Shown here: piece by piece, positions 56,310 to 64,000 of the stretch | Layout: every line of letters starts with the position of its first letter | How positions within the stretch are numbered: the first letter of the stretch is position 1 | Virus record (IMG/VR): IMGVR_UViG_3300047472_000281 | Coordinates: 1-64,000 of that record | Source of the DNA: a virus | Reading direction: 5' to 3' (one strand) | DNA: 64,000 nt | Notes under the pieces: model-generated | What the model saw: only the letters and a program-made list of their open reading frames with translations | What the model was told of the DNA's origin: nothing | The model's database searches: none | Program-made: the position numbers and the translations under genes

Positions 56310-57443
56310 TTAGCCCGTCGCCTGGCCGTCGTCGACCACCTGGGCGGCCGCTACCGGAGCCGCAACGACTTCGTCTTCCAGGGCCGAGCGGAGATCGCTG
56401 GAGAGCACGTGCGCGTAGCGCTGCGAACTCTGGATCGTGGCGTGGCCCAGGAGCGCCTGGACGGCCTTCAGGTTCTTGGTGCGCTTCAGAACGGTCGAGC
56501 CGGCGTGGTGGCGCGCGCCGTGGATGCGTCGGGCGCCGGTGAGCCCCGCGGCGTCCGCCGCCTTGCTGACGCGGTATTCGATCTGGTTGTACGTGTAGCA
56601 GACCAGCTTCTTGCCCTGCTGGTGGAACCACAGGTGTTCGAGGCCGGCCTCGACGGCGCAGGAGTGGCGGGCGGCCAGGGCGCGGCCGTGGTCCAGGCGA
56701 AGGGGAATGACCAGCAGGACGTCGCGCTTGCGGCCCTTCTGCAGGGTCAGCGTCGGATCCTCGGGGTCGAGGTTCAGCGCCGAGGGCGGGAACAGCAGCT
56801 CGCCCAGGCGCAGGCCATAGGTCAGCAGCATGTCGACCGCGAGCGCCATGTCTTCCTCGGCCGCGGCGATCCATCCTGTCCGCTCGGCCGGACTGTAGAG
56901 CCGGCTCAGGCCGCGCGGCTCCCGCAGACGCAGGACGCGCCAGTCGATATCGGGCAGGCCATGCGGGGTCTCGGCCGGCGTCCAGTGCGTTCTGGCGCGG
57001 CGGAGGATCGGCCGGAGGGTTTCGATGACGTCCCGGTTCACGGTCGAGTTTGACGGCTGATAGACCAGCGCGTCGTCGGCATGGCCGCGCTTCAGCGTCT
57101 GTTTCTTCCGGTCTTCGATCGCGGTGGCGACGATGTCCTGGCCGATCGAGCCCAGTGTTTTGTTCTTGCCGATCAGCGCCACCAGGTTGTGAACCCTGCG
57201 CTCGACATCGCGATTGTCGCCGCGATGGATGCCGACCTCTTCCCACCAACGGCCGGCGGCTATGTCCAAGGTCATCAGCGAGACCGCGCCCAACTGGCCG
57301 GTGGCGGCCGCCATGCGCTTCTTGGTCTCTACGGCCTCGGCTGCACGACGCGTAGCCTGACCGGTCGATCCATGAAACCGCGTCCCGCCGATGACGAAGT
57401 CGTACTGCCAGAAGCGGCTTTTGGTCGGTTTGTAGACGGACAC
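56310..57443 (-). CDS. int: Tyrosine-type integrase
   Basis: 377 residues, ATG 57443. Catalytic set: Arg212 (TYGLRLGEL), a lysine in QKGRKRD (236/239), His308-x-x-Arg311 (HGARH), His334 (GHATI) and Tyr343 (QRYAHV). The N-terminus (KSRFWQYDFVIGGTRFHGST) is the arm-binding domain. It recombines attP with a tRNA gene. Transcribed from the leftward early operon. Confidence 0.95.
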   Translation of the reverse strand: MSVYKPTKSRFWQYDFVIGGTRFHGSTGQATRRAAEAVETKKRMAAATGQLGAVSLMTLDIAAGRWWEEVGIHRGDNRDVERRVHNLVALIGKNKTLGSIGQDIVATAIEDRKKQTLKRGHADDALVYQPSNSTVNRDVIETLRPILRRARTHWTPAETPHGLPDIDWRVLRLREPRGLSRLYSPAERTGWIAAAEEDMALAVDMLLTYGLRLGELLFPPSALNLDPEDPTLTLQKGRKRDVLLVIPLRLDHGRALAARHSCAVEAGLEHLWFHQQGKKLVCYTYNQIEYRVSKAADAAGLTGARRIHGARHHAGSTVLKRTKNLKAVQALLGHATIQSSQRYAHVLSSDLRSALEDEVVAAPVAAAQVVDDGQATG

Positions 57444-57688
57444 TGCTCCGGCTCCTTGGGCTTCACGACTATCGGCGGCGGGTTGATCAGATAGGCCCGC
57501 AGCACCGCCTCGCTATAGGTCGGCCTGCTGCCACGCGGGCACGCCTGGATGTCGCCAGACGCAGTCATCGCTCGCAACACCTTCACGTCAAGACCGATCA
57601 GCTTGGCGGCCGCCTTGGCAGTGATCGTCGCGCGGTCCGCGAACTCGACTTGGAATCGCGCTTCGGTGGCCGGACCGAGGAAGGTCAT
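57329..57688 (-). CDS. Excisionase-like winged-helix protein
   Basis: 119 residues, overlapping the integrase start by 115 bases in another frame. Residues about 22-65 (KAAAKLIGLDVKVLRAMTAS, YSEAVLRAYLIN) resemble an AlpA/MerR-type winged helix, as in Xis proteins. A proline/serine-rich tail lies in the overlap. Placement next to int supports a directionality-factor role, which is inferred. Confidence 0.65.
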   Translation of the reverse strand: MTFLGPATEARFQVEFADRATITAKAAAKLIGLDVKVLRAMTASGDIQACPRGSRPTYSEAVLRAYLINPPPIVVKPKEPEQCPSTNRPKAASGSTTSSSAGRGFMDRPVRLRVVQPRP

Positions 57689-58191
57689 GACGACCTTCCC
57701 GCAGGGACAAGAGCTGCGGCCAGGGCGGCTTCAGGCGTCGCGCCAGACCCGATCAAGGTCCACTCGCGGTCGTTCACGCCGCCATTGACCCGGTGAACGC
57801 ACCAGCCGTCGTCGCCTTCGTCGGCCCTGTGATAGTCGAAGCTGAGCTCGAAGTTCTTGTTCTCGCCGAGCCGCTTCAACAGGTCCATCTCCCCCAGAGC
57901 CGCAGGTGCGGGAGAGGCGTCGGAGTTAAGCCGGATATGGCCGGTGATGCCCGGCTCCTTCAAGCGCTCGGGGTGAGCCGCGCGGTAGGCCGAGAACTCG
58001 TCCAGGCGGTCCATCACGGCCTGTCGGTGGTGCGGGTGGCTCACCATGTCGAGATAGGCCATCAGCACGGCGATGGAGTGCTTGTCGCGAGCGCGAAACA
58101 GGATCACCGGCTCATCATCGGGGATCGCCTCGCCCGATACGCGGTTGACGAACCCGCCGTCTTCGAACTTGAACTTGCGGTCTTCAGCCAT
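57685..58191 (-). CDS. Hypothetical protein
   Basis: 168 residues, ATGA overlap with the excisionase candidate. The N-terminal EDRKFKFEDGGFVNRVSGEA and IPDDEPVILFRARDKHSIAV are like phage proteins of unknown function that carry a short adaptor-like strand-helix. No family assigned. Confidence 0.65.
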   Translation of the reverse strand: MAEDRKFKFEDGGFVNRVSGEAIPDDEPVILFRARDKHSIAVLMAYLDMVSHPHHRQAVMDRLDEFSAYRAAHPERLKEPGITGHIRLNSDASPAPAALGEMDLLKRLGENKNFELSFDYHRADEGDDGWCVHRVNGGVNDREWTLIGSGATPEAALAAALVPAGRSS

Positions 58192-58759
58192 GGGTCAGGA
58201 CTCCGGTGCGGCTGTCGACGATCCCGACCGCGCAGGCCCGCCAGAGCAGAACGTCGACCGTGGCGACCTTGAAGCCGCTTTCGGCGGCCAGGCGCTCGCA
58301 CAGGGCCTGCGCGGTGCAGCCGGCGTGGTCGGCAAGACGCTGAAGGTGGACATCGGGCTTGGCGACCTGCGCGCCGAAGTTCTTGGCCAGGTGATATTTG
58401 GTGATCTTGCCGATGTAAGGCAGGCCGCCGCAGAATTCGACGAGATCACCCGTGGTCTGAAGGGCGGCGTACAGTTGGTCGCGCTCCGCCCAGATCCTGT
58501 CGATCGCCTTGGCCTTGCCGACGTTGCGCAGGCCGTCGAACGCAGGCCGTCCGGCTTCTAGGGCGGTCATGACGCGGTCGTAAATCTTGCGCGCGGTGGC
58601 GAACTTCATGCCCCCGTTGCAGATGACAAAGATCGCCTCTTGAGCGAAGTCCTCGGCGGTCGCTGGCATCGTGATCGCTTCCGACCAGGCGATGTCGTCT
58701 TCGCCCCATTCGGTGCAACGGAGGCGTTCGACCATGATCTTGAAATCGGACGGGCTCAT
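58184..58759 (-). CDS. HhH-GPD DNA glycosylase-like protein
   Basis: 191 residues from ATG 58759. A helix-hairpin-helix at about 111-130 (GGLPYIGKITKYHLAKNFGA) is followed by KPDVHLQRL, where Asp136 takes the place of the catalytic aspartate of HhH-GPD base-excision enzymes, and by VDVLLWRACAVG. The family removes damaged or modified bases. Target base unknown; protection of phage DNA or attack on modified DNA are both possible. Confidence 0.75.
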   Translation of the reverse strand: MSPSDFKIMVERLRCTEWGEDDIAWSEAITMPATAEDFAQEAIFVICNGGMKFATARKIYDRVMTALEAGRPAFDGLRNVGKAKAIDRIWAERDQLYAALQTTGDLVEFCGGLPYIGKITKYHLAKNFGAQVAKPDVHLQRLADHAGCTAQALCERLAAESGFKVATVDVLLWRACAVGIVDSRTGVLTHG

Positions 58760-59346
58760 CGCGTTGCTCCATCGGTAGCGGACCTCAGAACCGCGGTCGA
58801 CAGAGCCAGCGGACCCAACAGGATCGAGCACGTGCCCGCGCCCCCCTCGACGCCGAAAGCCCAGTGGCTGAGGTTGAAGAATAGGGCGAGGCCCACGGGG
58901 TCCGACATTCTCCAGAACCAGAGCGTTCTCCATGATCCCGGCGGGACCAGTTCGACGCGCGTCAGACCCGTTTCCAACCCGGTCGGCCTCGGATAGGTGG
59001 CCTCTACGGCCGTCAAAATCTGATCGGCTAGGCTGCGTTCGGAGGTGAACACCGGCGCGCCGGCGCCTGTGCCTTCCTCCGCGATCATGCGGGCGATCAA
59101 GTCGGCGACAGGCCGCTCAAACGGCACCTTGCAGTTCAAGCAGCGCGCGCCGTGAAGGATGGGCCGGTCATAGTTCGCCGGCACGGTCCAGGTTTCCGGC
59201 GTCTTGTGCAACGCGCTGATGCAGGTCGGACAGATGATCCATCCGTCCCAATAGTGCCGCCACCCGGCGACCTCGGCCGCGCTAAGAGCCCGGCCGCGAA
59301 CGGGGCTGAGTCCTAGAATTCCACCTTGTTGAACCGCGTCGGTCAT
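58756..59346 (-). CDS. Hypothetical protein with CxxC pairs
   Basis: 196 residues, ATGA overlap. Two cysteine pairs, CPTC (about 39-42) and CLNC (about 69-72), probably bind one zinc. The rest is aromatic-rich (WRTLWFWRMSDPVGLALFFN). Function unknown. Confidence 0.65.
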   Translation of the reverse strand: MTDAVQQGGILGLSPVRGRALSAAEVAGWRHYWDGWIICPTCISALHKTPETWTVPANYDRPILHGARCLNCKVPFERPVADLIARMIAEEGTGAGAPVFTSERSLADQILTAVEATYPRPTGLETGLTRVELVPPGSWRTLWFWRMSDPVGLALFFNLSHWAFGVEGGAGTCSILLGPLALSTAVLRSATDGATR

Positions 59347-59924
59347 GCCGCCACCGCCTCGGCCCGCTCGGCGATGATCGCAGCAGTGAAGTGTGGCCAG
59401 ATCTCAGACCAGAACCCCTCGGCTTGCGGGTCGTACTTCTCCCACTTGTCGTCGTAGAGGTCGTGTCGCGACATAAGGCAATTGGACTCGCTGTCCCATT
59501 GGGCGAGGAAGTGCTGGCAGTTAAAGGCGTCGCCCCGCGCGCTCTCGATCGCATCGAACAGCTGTCTGGCGTCGGCGCGCGTCAGACCATCATGGCGGCG
59601 CCGTTCAACCACCAAGCCGCGCGCCTTGTCCGCTGCCTCGCTAACGTCCAGCGGCGTCCAGAGCCGCAAGCCCATCATCTTCTTCATGGCGTAGTCGAAA
59701 TCGAGGCTCGCCAGGAAGTCGCGCCAGTCGCCGCCGATGTGCGACCAACAAAAGCCGAACGATCCGTAATCGGAGATCACGCTGACGTTGACCCAGCGGC
59801 GCTCGCCGGAGGTCAGCTTGTCGTCCGTGACCACGCCATGGTCGACATAGAGGTAAGCCCAGGCCCAACCGTTCCGGACGGTGTAGCGGGTGGCAGGTGA
59901 GGTGTTGACGGTCAGTTTGGTCAT
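59343..59924 (-). CDS. Hypothetical phage protein
   Basis: 193 residues, ATGA overlaps on both sides. Beta-rich N-terminus (RNGWAWAYLYVDHGVVTDDK) and a C-terminal segment with CQHFLAQWDSESNCLMSRHD. Widespread but uncharacterised phage sequences have this aromatic layout. Function unknown. Confidence 0.65.
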   Translation of the reverse strand: MTKLTVNTSPATRYTVRNGWAWAYLYVDHGVVTDDKLTSGERRWVNVSVISDYGSFGFCWSHIGGDWRDFLASLDFDYAMKKMMGLRLWTPLDVSEAADKARGLVVERRRHDGLTRADARQLFDAIESARGDAFNCQHFLAQWDSESNCLMSRHDLYDDKWEKYDPQAEGFWSEIWPHFTAAIIAERAEAVAA

Positions 59925-60358
59925 GGCTGCACCAGATCATCAGGAACGTTGAACCAGCCCTGGCCGCCCTTCCAGGGGATCGGCGTGTCCAGGAGGCGTC
60001 GGTCTTCGCCGCGCCAGGCGAACCGGCCGTCTTCCCAGAGGCCGAAGATGCGATCGAGGTTGTGGGCTGGCGCGACGCCGGTCATCGGACCCATCTTTCG
60101 GCAGTCGGTTATGACGACCGAGCCTACCAAGGCGCCGAACGGCAGGGTCTTGCGCCATCTGGAGCCGAAAGCGCCCACGGCGGCGGCTTCGGCCTCCGCA
60201 CCGATTATCGCCGGCGTCACGACGCGCTTGGCGGCATGGATCATGACCCGCTGGCCGATGATGGCCGGAGGACAAACCCAATGACGGGTCTCGTTGACCT
60301 TCAGTTCGTCGTGGAGATAGGCGCTGGCGTAGGGTTGCCAGAGGGAGATCGCCTTCAT
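59921..60358 (-). CDS. ASCH/PUA-like domain protein
   Basis: 145 residues. It begins KAISLWQPYASAYLHDELKV then NETRHW, and continues with GQRVMIHAAKR and GALVGSVVITDC: the ASCH pattern of a PUA-like beta-barrel. Such domains bind RNA or modified nucleic acids, or hydrolyse modified cytidines. Substrate unknown. Confidence 0.8.
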   Translation of the reverse strand: MKAISLWQPYASAYLHDELKVNETRHWVCPPAIIGQRVMIHAAKRVVTPAIIGAEAEAAAVGAFGSRWRKTLPFGALVGSVVITDCRKMGPMTGVAPAHNLDRIFGLWEDGRFAWRGEDRRLLDTPIPWKGGQGWFNVPDDLVQP

Positions 60359-60843
60359 GACGTCACCTCCGGCGCCTTCAGGCGGATGTGATTGCCGTCG
60401 TTTTCGATCAGGAAGAGCGTGCGCAGGCCCTCGGCCTGTTCGGTTAGCAGACGCTGCATCTCGGACTCGCTTTCGATCTCCGAAATGCAGGAGATGACCT
60501 CGGAGATCGCGCGGCAGACCAAGAAGCGCCTGCCCGCGCGGCGGCGCCGCATCGCGCGGTCGCTCTCAAGGGCCTGTTCCCCTGCCGATTTGGGGTATGG
60601 GCCCCATAGGCCGTTCCCCTTCAGGTGATCCTGAAGGTCTTGGCAAAGGGCGTGGAACTGCGAACGGCCCAGCAGTGCTTCTAGGTCATCGCAGACCTTA
60701 TCGTACCAGGGCTGGCGTTCAGCCGACCGACCGAGGCTGAACAGCCTCAGTCCCCAAGCCAGCTGATAAACCGGTGTCGCCGGCGCGCCGTAGCGGATCG
60801 CTGCGGCCATGACCGGGTGGCTGGTGCTATCGCGCGAGATCAT
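60355..60843 (-). CDS. Hypothetical protein
   Basis: 162 residues from ATG 60843 (ATGA overlap with the DUF5131 gene). Helical, with a basic middle (RAMRRRRAGRRFLVCRAISE) and an acidic end. No family recognised. Confidence 0.6.
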   Translation of the reverse strand: MISRDSTSHPVMAAAIRYGAPATPVYQLAWGLRLFSLGRSAERQPWYDKVCDDLEALLGRSQFHALCQDLQDHLKGNGLWGPYPKSAGEQALESDRAMRRRRAGRRFLVCRAISEVISCISEIESESEMQRLLTEQAEGLRTLFLIENDGNHIRLKAPEVTS

Positions 60844-61904
60844 GCGCCCACCTCCGGCATGGCGTTGTGCTCGATGCCGTCCAGTAGGCGGCCAGACGCC
60901 TTCTTGCCGATGAATTTCAGCTGGGTGCCCAGCGTATGGACCCCGTCGTCGTCGAGCCGTTCCCAAGCGACGGCGTAGCGCCCCTGACTTGACTGTAACA
61001 ACGAGACCGAACCCAGCGGATGCGTGACCTCAGTCGCCCGGAACGGACGGTCGAGGTCCGGGTCGGCACCCCATGCGCCCCACTGTTTGAAGAAGAAGTC
61101 GACGCCCTCCGCCTCGCAGGCGTCGCGGAGCCGGCGGACCCAGTCGGGGTGCATCGGGCGCGCGCCGGCGCCGCTCTCGCCGCCGACGATGATCCAGTCG
61201 AGCGGCGGGACGTCGGGAAACGGCTCGCCGTCGTCGTCCTCGCAGTCGGTGTCCCAGCGCAGCGGGTTCAACTCGCTGTACCCGCCCATGACATCGATCG
61301 GGCCGGGGTCGATCGGACTCAGCATCGGCTCGACCGAGACGAAGCGTTTGGCGGCGATCGTCCACAGCAGCTCGGGGACGCGCTCGTCCCACATGATCTG
61401 GTTCTCGGCCGACACGCCCAGCCAGACGTTCGGAAGCGGCAGTTTCACGCCGTCGGGAAAGAGGTCGTACATGCCGGTGGCCACGAGGCGGTCGTGCAGG
61501 TTGGCGGCCAGTCCCGCGAAATACTCCCGCATCCGCTGGGAGCGCTTGGTCAGCACCTGATACGTGTGCCAGGGCGAAAGGTGCATGATCGCGACGACCA
61601 TATCGATCCAGGCGTCAGGAACGCCTTCCGCGAACAGGTCGCCGTGTGCGCAGACAAAGATGCGGCGCGGCTTCTTCCAGTGGATCGGCTGAGACAGCCA
61701 GCCTTCGTTCAGGCGGACCTCGCCGGTCCAGACTGGGCCGGCCTTGCTGGGCTTGGTCAGGCCGGCGCGGCTGGGGTGGTGCTGGAGCCGCCCGCCTGCG
61801 AGCTTCATCGCATAGCAGTTGGTGCAGCCAGACGAGACGATGTCGCAGCCCGTGATCGGGTTCCAGGTCGCGTCGGTCCATTCGATGTGGGACTTGTCGG
61901 CCAT
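60840..61904 (-). CDS. DUF5131 (phage Gp37/Gp68) family protein
   Basis: 354 residues, ATG 61904. The family signature IEWTDATWNPITGCD is followed by SSGCTNCYA, a C-x6-C-x2-C cluster resembling radical-SAM iron-sulfur sites. KKPRRIFVCAHGDLF and IIVGGESGAGARPM are further conserved blocks, and FFKQWGAW lies near the end. Common in phages and near defence genes, but its reaction is not established. Next to it lie other nucleic-acid-handling genes. Confidence 0.88.
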   Translation of the reverse strand: MADKSHIEWTDATWNPITGCDIVSSGCTNCYAMKLAGGRLQHHPSRAGLTKPSKAGPVWTGEVRLNEGWLSQPIHWKKPRRIFVCAHGDLFAEGVPDAWIDMVVAIMHLSPWHTYQVLTKRSQRMREYFAGLAANLHDRLVATGMYDLFPDGVKLPLPNVWLGVSAENQIMWDERVPELLWTIAAKRFVSVEPMLSPIDPGPIDVMGGYSELNPLRWDTDCEDDDGEPFPDVPPLDWIIVGGESGAGARPMHPDWVRRLRDACEAEGVDFFFKQWGAWGADPDLDRPFRATEVTHPLGSVSLLQSSQGRYAVAWERLDDDGVHTLGTQLKFIGKKASGRLLDGIEHNAMPEVGA

Positions 61905-61905
61905 G

Positions 61906-62175
61906 TCAGGCGGCCTTTCCTTTGAACGCGCCGATGCGCAGGGTCTCGCGAAGGGTCTGTTCGCCGACCAGAGCGGCCGCCCAGACGCCGGTGTCGTAGC
62001 TGGCCGCTGCTAGCGGATCGGGGGACGGCAAGGTGCTCTGATGGCGCCGCCATGCGGCCACGTGCGCCAGCGCCTCGCCGGCGGTTTCGAACGTCATCGG
62101 CCAGAATGCCACGCGGCCGTCCCGATAGAGGAACACCGGATAGGCCCGAGCCCTGGAGTTGAAGGGGCGCGACAT
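61906..62175 (-). CDS. Hypothetical protein
   Basis: 89 residues, starting one base into the stop of its upstream neighbour. RARAYPVFLYRDGRVAFWPM is beta-like, then helices. No recognised family. Confidence 0.6.
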   Translation of the reverse strand: MSRPFNSRARAYPVFLYRDGRVAFWPMTFETAGEALAHVAAWRRHQSTLPSPDPLAAASYDTGVWAAALVGEQTLRETLRIGAFKGKAA

Positions 62176-62876
62176 CAGGCGGCCCTTTCGATGCCAGAGG
62201 CCTCGATTTCCAGCCGCTCGACCCGCGTCCAGATGGCCTGATAGGTTTCACGCGGCAGCAACTCGCGCGCCGCGTCGATGAACATCCGCTCGCGACCGCT
62301 GTTCTGCTCGGCGGTCTTGGCGACTCTATCAGCGCGGCTGATCACGCCCCGGCGGACCTGCAGGGCAGAGCGGAGCGACTTCATCGCGCGGATCAGGGTG
62401 TTGGTCGCGGCTAGGAAGCCCTCGTCGCGCTGGCCCGATGGGAACCCGATCTCGTCGTTCCGGTCATTCTCGACAGCGACGATGCGTTCCGCCAGCCAGG
62501 CGACATGGCGGTCGATCTCGACGACGGTGGAAATGCCTTCAGGGTCGATCTGAGGCCGGCGGGCGAGCACTTCGTTCGTCAGAGGGTCATTGTCGCCGGC
62601 TGGCCGCACGTGAGCGACGCCCTTGATAGGCTTGGGCCCCGATTGACGCCGGAGGGTCTTGATCCGTGCCCAGAGGAGTTTGGACGCGTGACGATGGGCC
62701 GTCAGCGCGCCGATCGCCCGATGGCGCCAACCGTCCACGTCGTCCTGGGTGTTCTGAAGGGTGGTCTCGATCCGCGTCACGACCAGATCGACCTCGTCGC
62801 GAAGCGCGATCAGGGCATTGAGGTCCGTGATTGCCTCGACCTGCGCCGCAGTAGGGAGTTCGATGCGCTCGCCCAT
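62175..62876 (-). CDS. Hypothetical coiled-coil protein
   Basis: 233 residues from ATG 62876, with GGAG upstream. Long helices (LNALIALRDEVDLVVTRIET, NTLIRAMKSLRSALQVRRGV) with a basic middle (LLWARIKTLRRQSGPKPIKG). A structural or recombination accessory role is conceivable, with no direct evidence. Confidence 0.6.
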   Translation of the reverse strand: MGERIELPTAAQVEAITDLNALIALRDEVDLVVTRIETTLQNTQDDVDGWRHRAIGALTAHRHASKLLWARIKTLRRQSGPKPIKGVAHVRPAGDNDPLTNEVLARRPQIDPEGISTVVEIDRHVAWLAERIVAVENDRNDEIGFPSGQRDEGFLAATNTLIRAMKSLRSALQVRRGVISRADRVAKTAEQNSGRERMFIDAARELLPRETYQAIWTRVERLEIEASGIERAA

Positions 62877-62877
62877 A

Positions 62878-63144
62878 TCAGTCGGCTCCGAAGATGCAGG
62901 CGGTGAGGTCGCGGCCGACATTGGCGTCCGCGAGGGTGAGGGTCAGCCGCGGCGGCTGTTCCACCGTGCTGTCGTCGGCGAGCCCGACCTTCCATTCGCC
63001 GGCCAGGCCCAGGGCCCGCATATCGCGGACGGCGTCGGCCAGGCGGTTGAGCGCGATGCGTCGCGACTCGGCGGTCTTGCGCACCTTCTCGGCCGCCACC
63101 TGGGCGATCGAGTTAGCCGTGGCGAAGGGGCGGGCGGCGCTCAC
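62878..63144 (-). CDS. Hypothetical protein
   Basis: 88 residues from GTG 63144, coupled to the SciP-like gene by a GTGA overlap. Helical first half (QVAAEKVRKTAESRRIALNR), then a strand-rich end. No family recognised. Confidence 0.6.
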   Translation of the reverse strand: MSAARPFATANSIAQVAAEKVRKTAESRRIALNRLADAVRDMRALGLAGEWKVGLADDSTVEQPPRLTLTLADANVGRDLTACIFGAD

Positions 63145-63386
63145 AGCCGCAGATCCTGGATGTGCCCGTTGGCCAGGCCTCGCTGGCCGTGGGCGATGTG
63201 CCGCTTGTCCCAGCCGTGAAACTCCTCGGCGCTCAGGCCGTGAGCCTTCAGCACCTCGTAGAGCGTCAGTTCGCCCTTGCGGACGGCGAGCACCACGGCC
63301 GCCTTGCGGCCTGGCGTCCAGCGGCGGACGGGGGTGAGCAGGTGCAGCGGGCTGGGCGGCGGAGCACGGTGCGGAACGTACGGCAT
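63141..63386 (-). CDS. SciP-like (DUF1153) transcription regulator
   Basis: 81 residues from ATG 63386. After a short N-terminus with PPP, residues 20-74 fit DUF1153/SciP: RRWTPGRKAAVVLAVRKGEL, TLYEVLKAHGLSAEEFHGWD and HGQRGL. In Caulobacter SciP binds CtrA and blocks activation of CtrA-dependent promoters in G1 cells. The phage copy is a little shorter and diverged after HGWD. DUF1153 belongs to a wide helix-turn-helix group, so CtrA binding is inferred. Confidence 0.78.
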   Translation of the reverse strand: MPYVPHRAPPPSPLHLLTPVRRWTPGRKAAVVLAVRKGELTLYEVLKAHGLSAEEFHGWDKRHIAHGQRGLANGHIQDLRL

Positions 63387-63388
63387 GG

Positions 63389-63601
63389 TCAGGTGTCCAT
63401 GATCTCGGTTTGGGCAGGGCCCGCGCGCACGCCGAAGGCAAGGCCGGTGTGGGAGACGAGGGTGGTCAAGACACCTTGGGTCACCCATGCGGCGGCCAAG
63501 TCCTGGGCCAGACGCTCAGCGAAGGCTTCGGGCATGCGGTCCTCGTCGATCGTGACGTGGGCGACGTGCTGGACCAGAACAGCGAAGGTACGCGCGGCCA
63601 T
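63389..63601 (-). CDS. Hypothetical small protein
   Basis: 70 residues between the XRE regulator and the SciP-like gene, separated from both by two bases. Sequence AARTFAVLVQHVAHVTIDED then a helix. Unknown function. Confidence 0.55.
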   Translation of the reverse strand: MAARTFAVLVQHVAHVTIDEDRMPEAFAERLAQDLAAAWVTQGVLTTLVSHTGLAFGVRAGPAQTEIMDT

Positions 63602-63603
63602 GA

Positions 63604-64000
63604 TCAGGCCGTCGCGCTCTGCGGGGTCGTCAGGATCCGCGCGCAGGTGATCATGCCGCTGCGCGCCATGGTCGAGGCCTGCAGGTAGCGCTGGGCGATC
63701 TCCAGACCGCCCGGCTCGACCGTCAGGCGGATGGCGGGGTTGTCGATCTCGGCCGTGCTGGTCGGGTCGGTCTCGAAGCCTTCAAAGAAGGCGGCTGGCC
63801 CCACATCGAGCCTTTTGGCGATGGCCCAGAGCTTGGACGCCGAGACTCGGTTATGGCCGTTTTCGTACTTCTGGACCTGCTGGAACGACAGGCCCAGGCT
63901 ATCGGCCAGCTGCTCCTGGCTGACGCCGATCTGCTTGCGACGGCTGCGGATCATCGCGCCGACGTGCTTGTCGATCTGGGTGGCGGCCTTGGCGGGTGTT
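63604..64000 (-). CDS. XRE-family transcriptional regulator (partial, cut by window edge)
   Basis: Although ATG 63954 could start a 116-residue protein, the frame continues upstream to the window edge, and its residues (ATQIDKHVGA before MIRSRRKQIG) match the usual N-terminus of this family, so the gene probably starts beyond 64000. The helix-turn-helix is VSQEQLADSLGLSFQQVQKY ENG. Related proteins are common in Caulobacter and rhizobia. As first visible gene of the leftward operon it may control that operon. Confidence 0.85.
   Translation of the reverse strand, partial: TPAKAATQIDKHVGAMIRSRRKQIGVSQEQLADSLGLSFQQVQKYENGHNRVSASKLWAIAKRLDVGPAAFFEGFETDPTSTAEIDNPAIRLTVEPGGLEIAQRYLQASTMARSGMITCARILTTPQSATA

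Noticed and set aside
56119-56313. Rightward open frame with PDEGIEPPTFGLQNRAV
   Set aside because: This is the well-known false protein read from the antisense of a tRNA 3' end; the DNA is the att core.
1-64000. CRISPR arrays, insertion sequences, rRNA or complete tRNA genes
   Set aside because: No regularly spaced direct repeats, transposase-like proteins, terminal inverted repeats or complete RNA genes were found by reading.

Overview
This is a high-GC temperate siphophage genome, or a large continuous part of one, whose host is probably an alphaproteobacterium, most likely Caulobacter or a relative. The host guess rests on three predicted relatives of alphaproteobacterial cell-cycle and nucleoid proteins: GcrA at 4549-5181, a GapR-like (DUF2312) protein at 2545-3150 and a SciP-like (DUF1153) protein at 63141-63386. 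Phage genes fill the whole window and no host gene is recognisable. A 3' tRNA fragment (probably Thr, UGU) beside the integrase is flanked on both sides by phage genes and by matching short repeats, so it reads as attP. That fits a circular or permuted phage genome; tandem prophages are the alternative. Both window edges cut through genes (a CI-type repressor on the left, an XRE regulator on the right).

Layout. 1-865: immunity region, with a leftward S24-type repressor, an operator region and a rightward Cro-like protein. 957-1863: three small leftward genes. 1890-13890: tightly overlapping rightward early operon with the GapR-like protein, an AAA ATPase, DUF1064, GcrA, DnaB helicase and a DUF1376 replication protein carrying a likely internal origin. 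It also holds a nuclease-less terminase ATPase paralogue coupled to a PD-(D/E)XK nuclease. 13891-14010: candidate cos region. 14011-45191: late operon in lambda order. It runs terminase, gpW-like joiner, portal, protease-scaffold-capsid fusion, decoration protein, joining and terminator proteins, tail tube, frameshifted tail chaperones, tape measure, tail tip and tail fibre with a hydrolase domain. After these come a lipoprotein-like hydrolase, holin candidates, endolysin and nested spanins, closed by a strong terminator at 45219-45250.

45267-54927: leftward accessory operon including a small ATP-dependent DNA ligase and a PAPS-reductase-like enzyme. Ten of its genes (starts 47816 to 54927) carry the same small stem-loop just upstream of an AAGGAAC ribosome-binding site. 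The stems show a G-C to G-U to A-U series, which indicates selection for RNA structure. 55332-55982: an XRE gene with its own operators, and a zinc-ribbon gene. 56015-56264: attP. 56310-64000: leftward integration/early operon with integrase, an excisionase candidate, an HhH-GPD glycosylase-like protein, ASCH and DUF5131 proteins, the SciP-like protein and an XRE regulator.

Together the genes make a lambda-like temperate phage that seems to engage the host cell-cycle transcription circuit. The strongest candidates for something undescribed are the start-associated stem-loop family, the set of three cell-cycle protein relatives, and the split terminase-like ATPase/nuclease pair.
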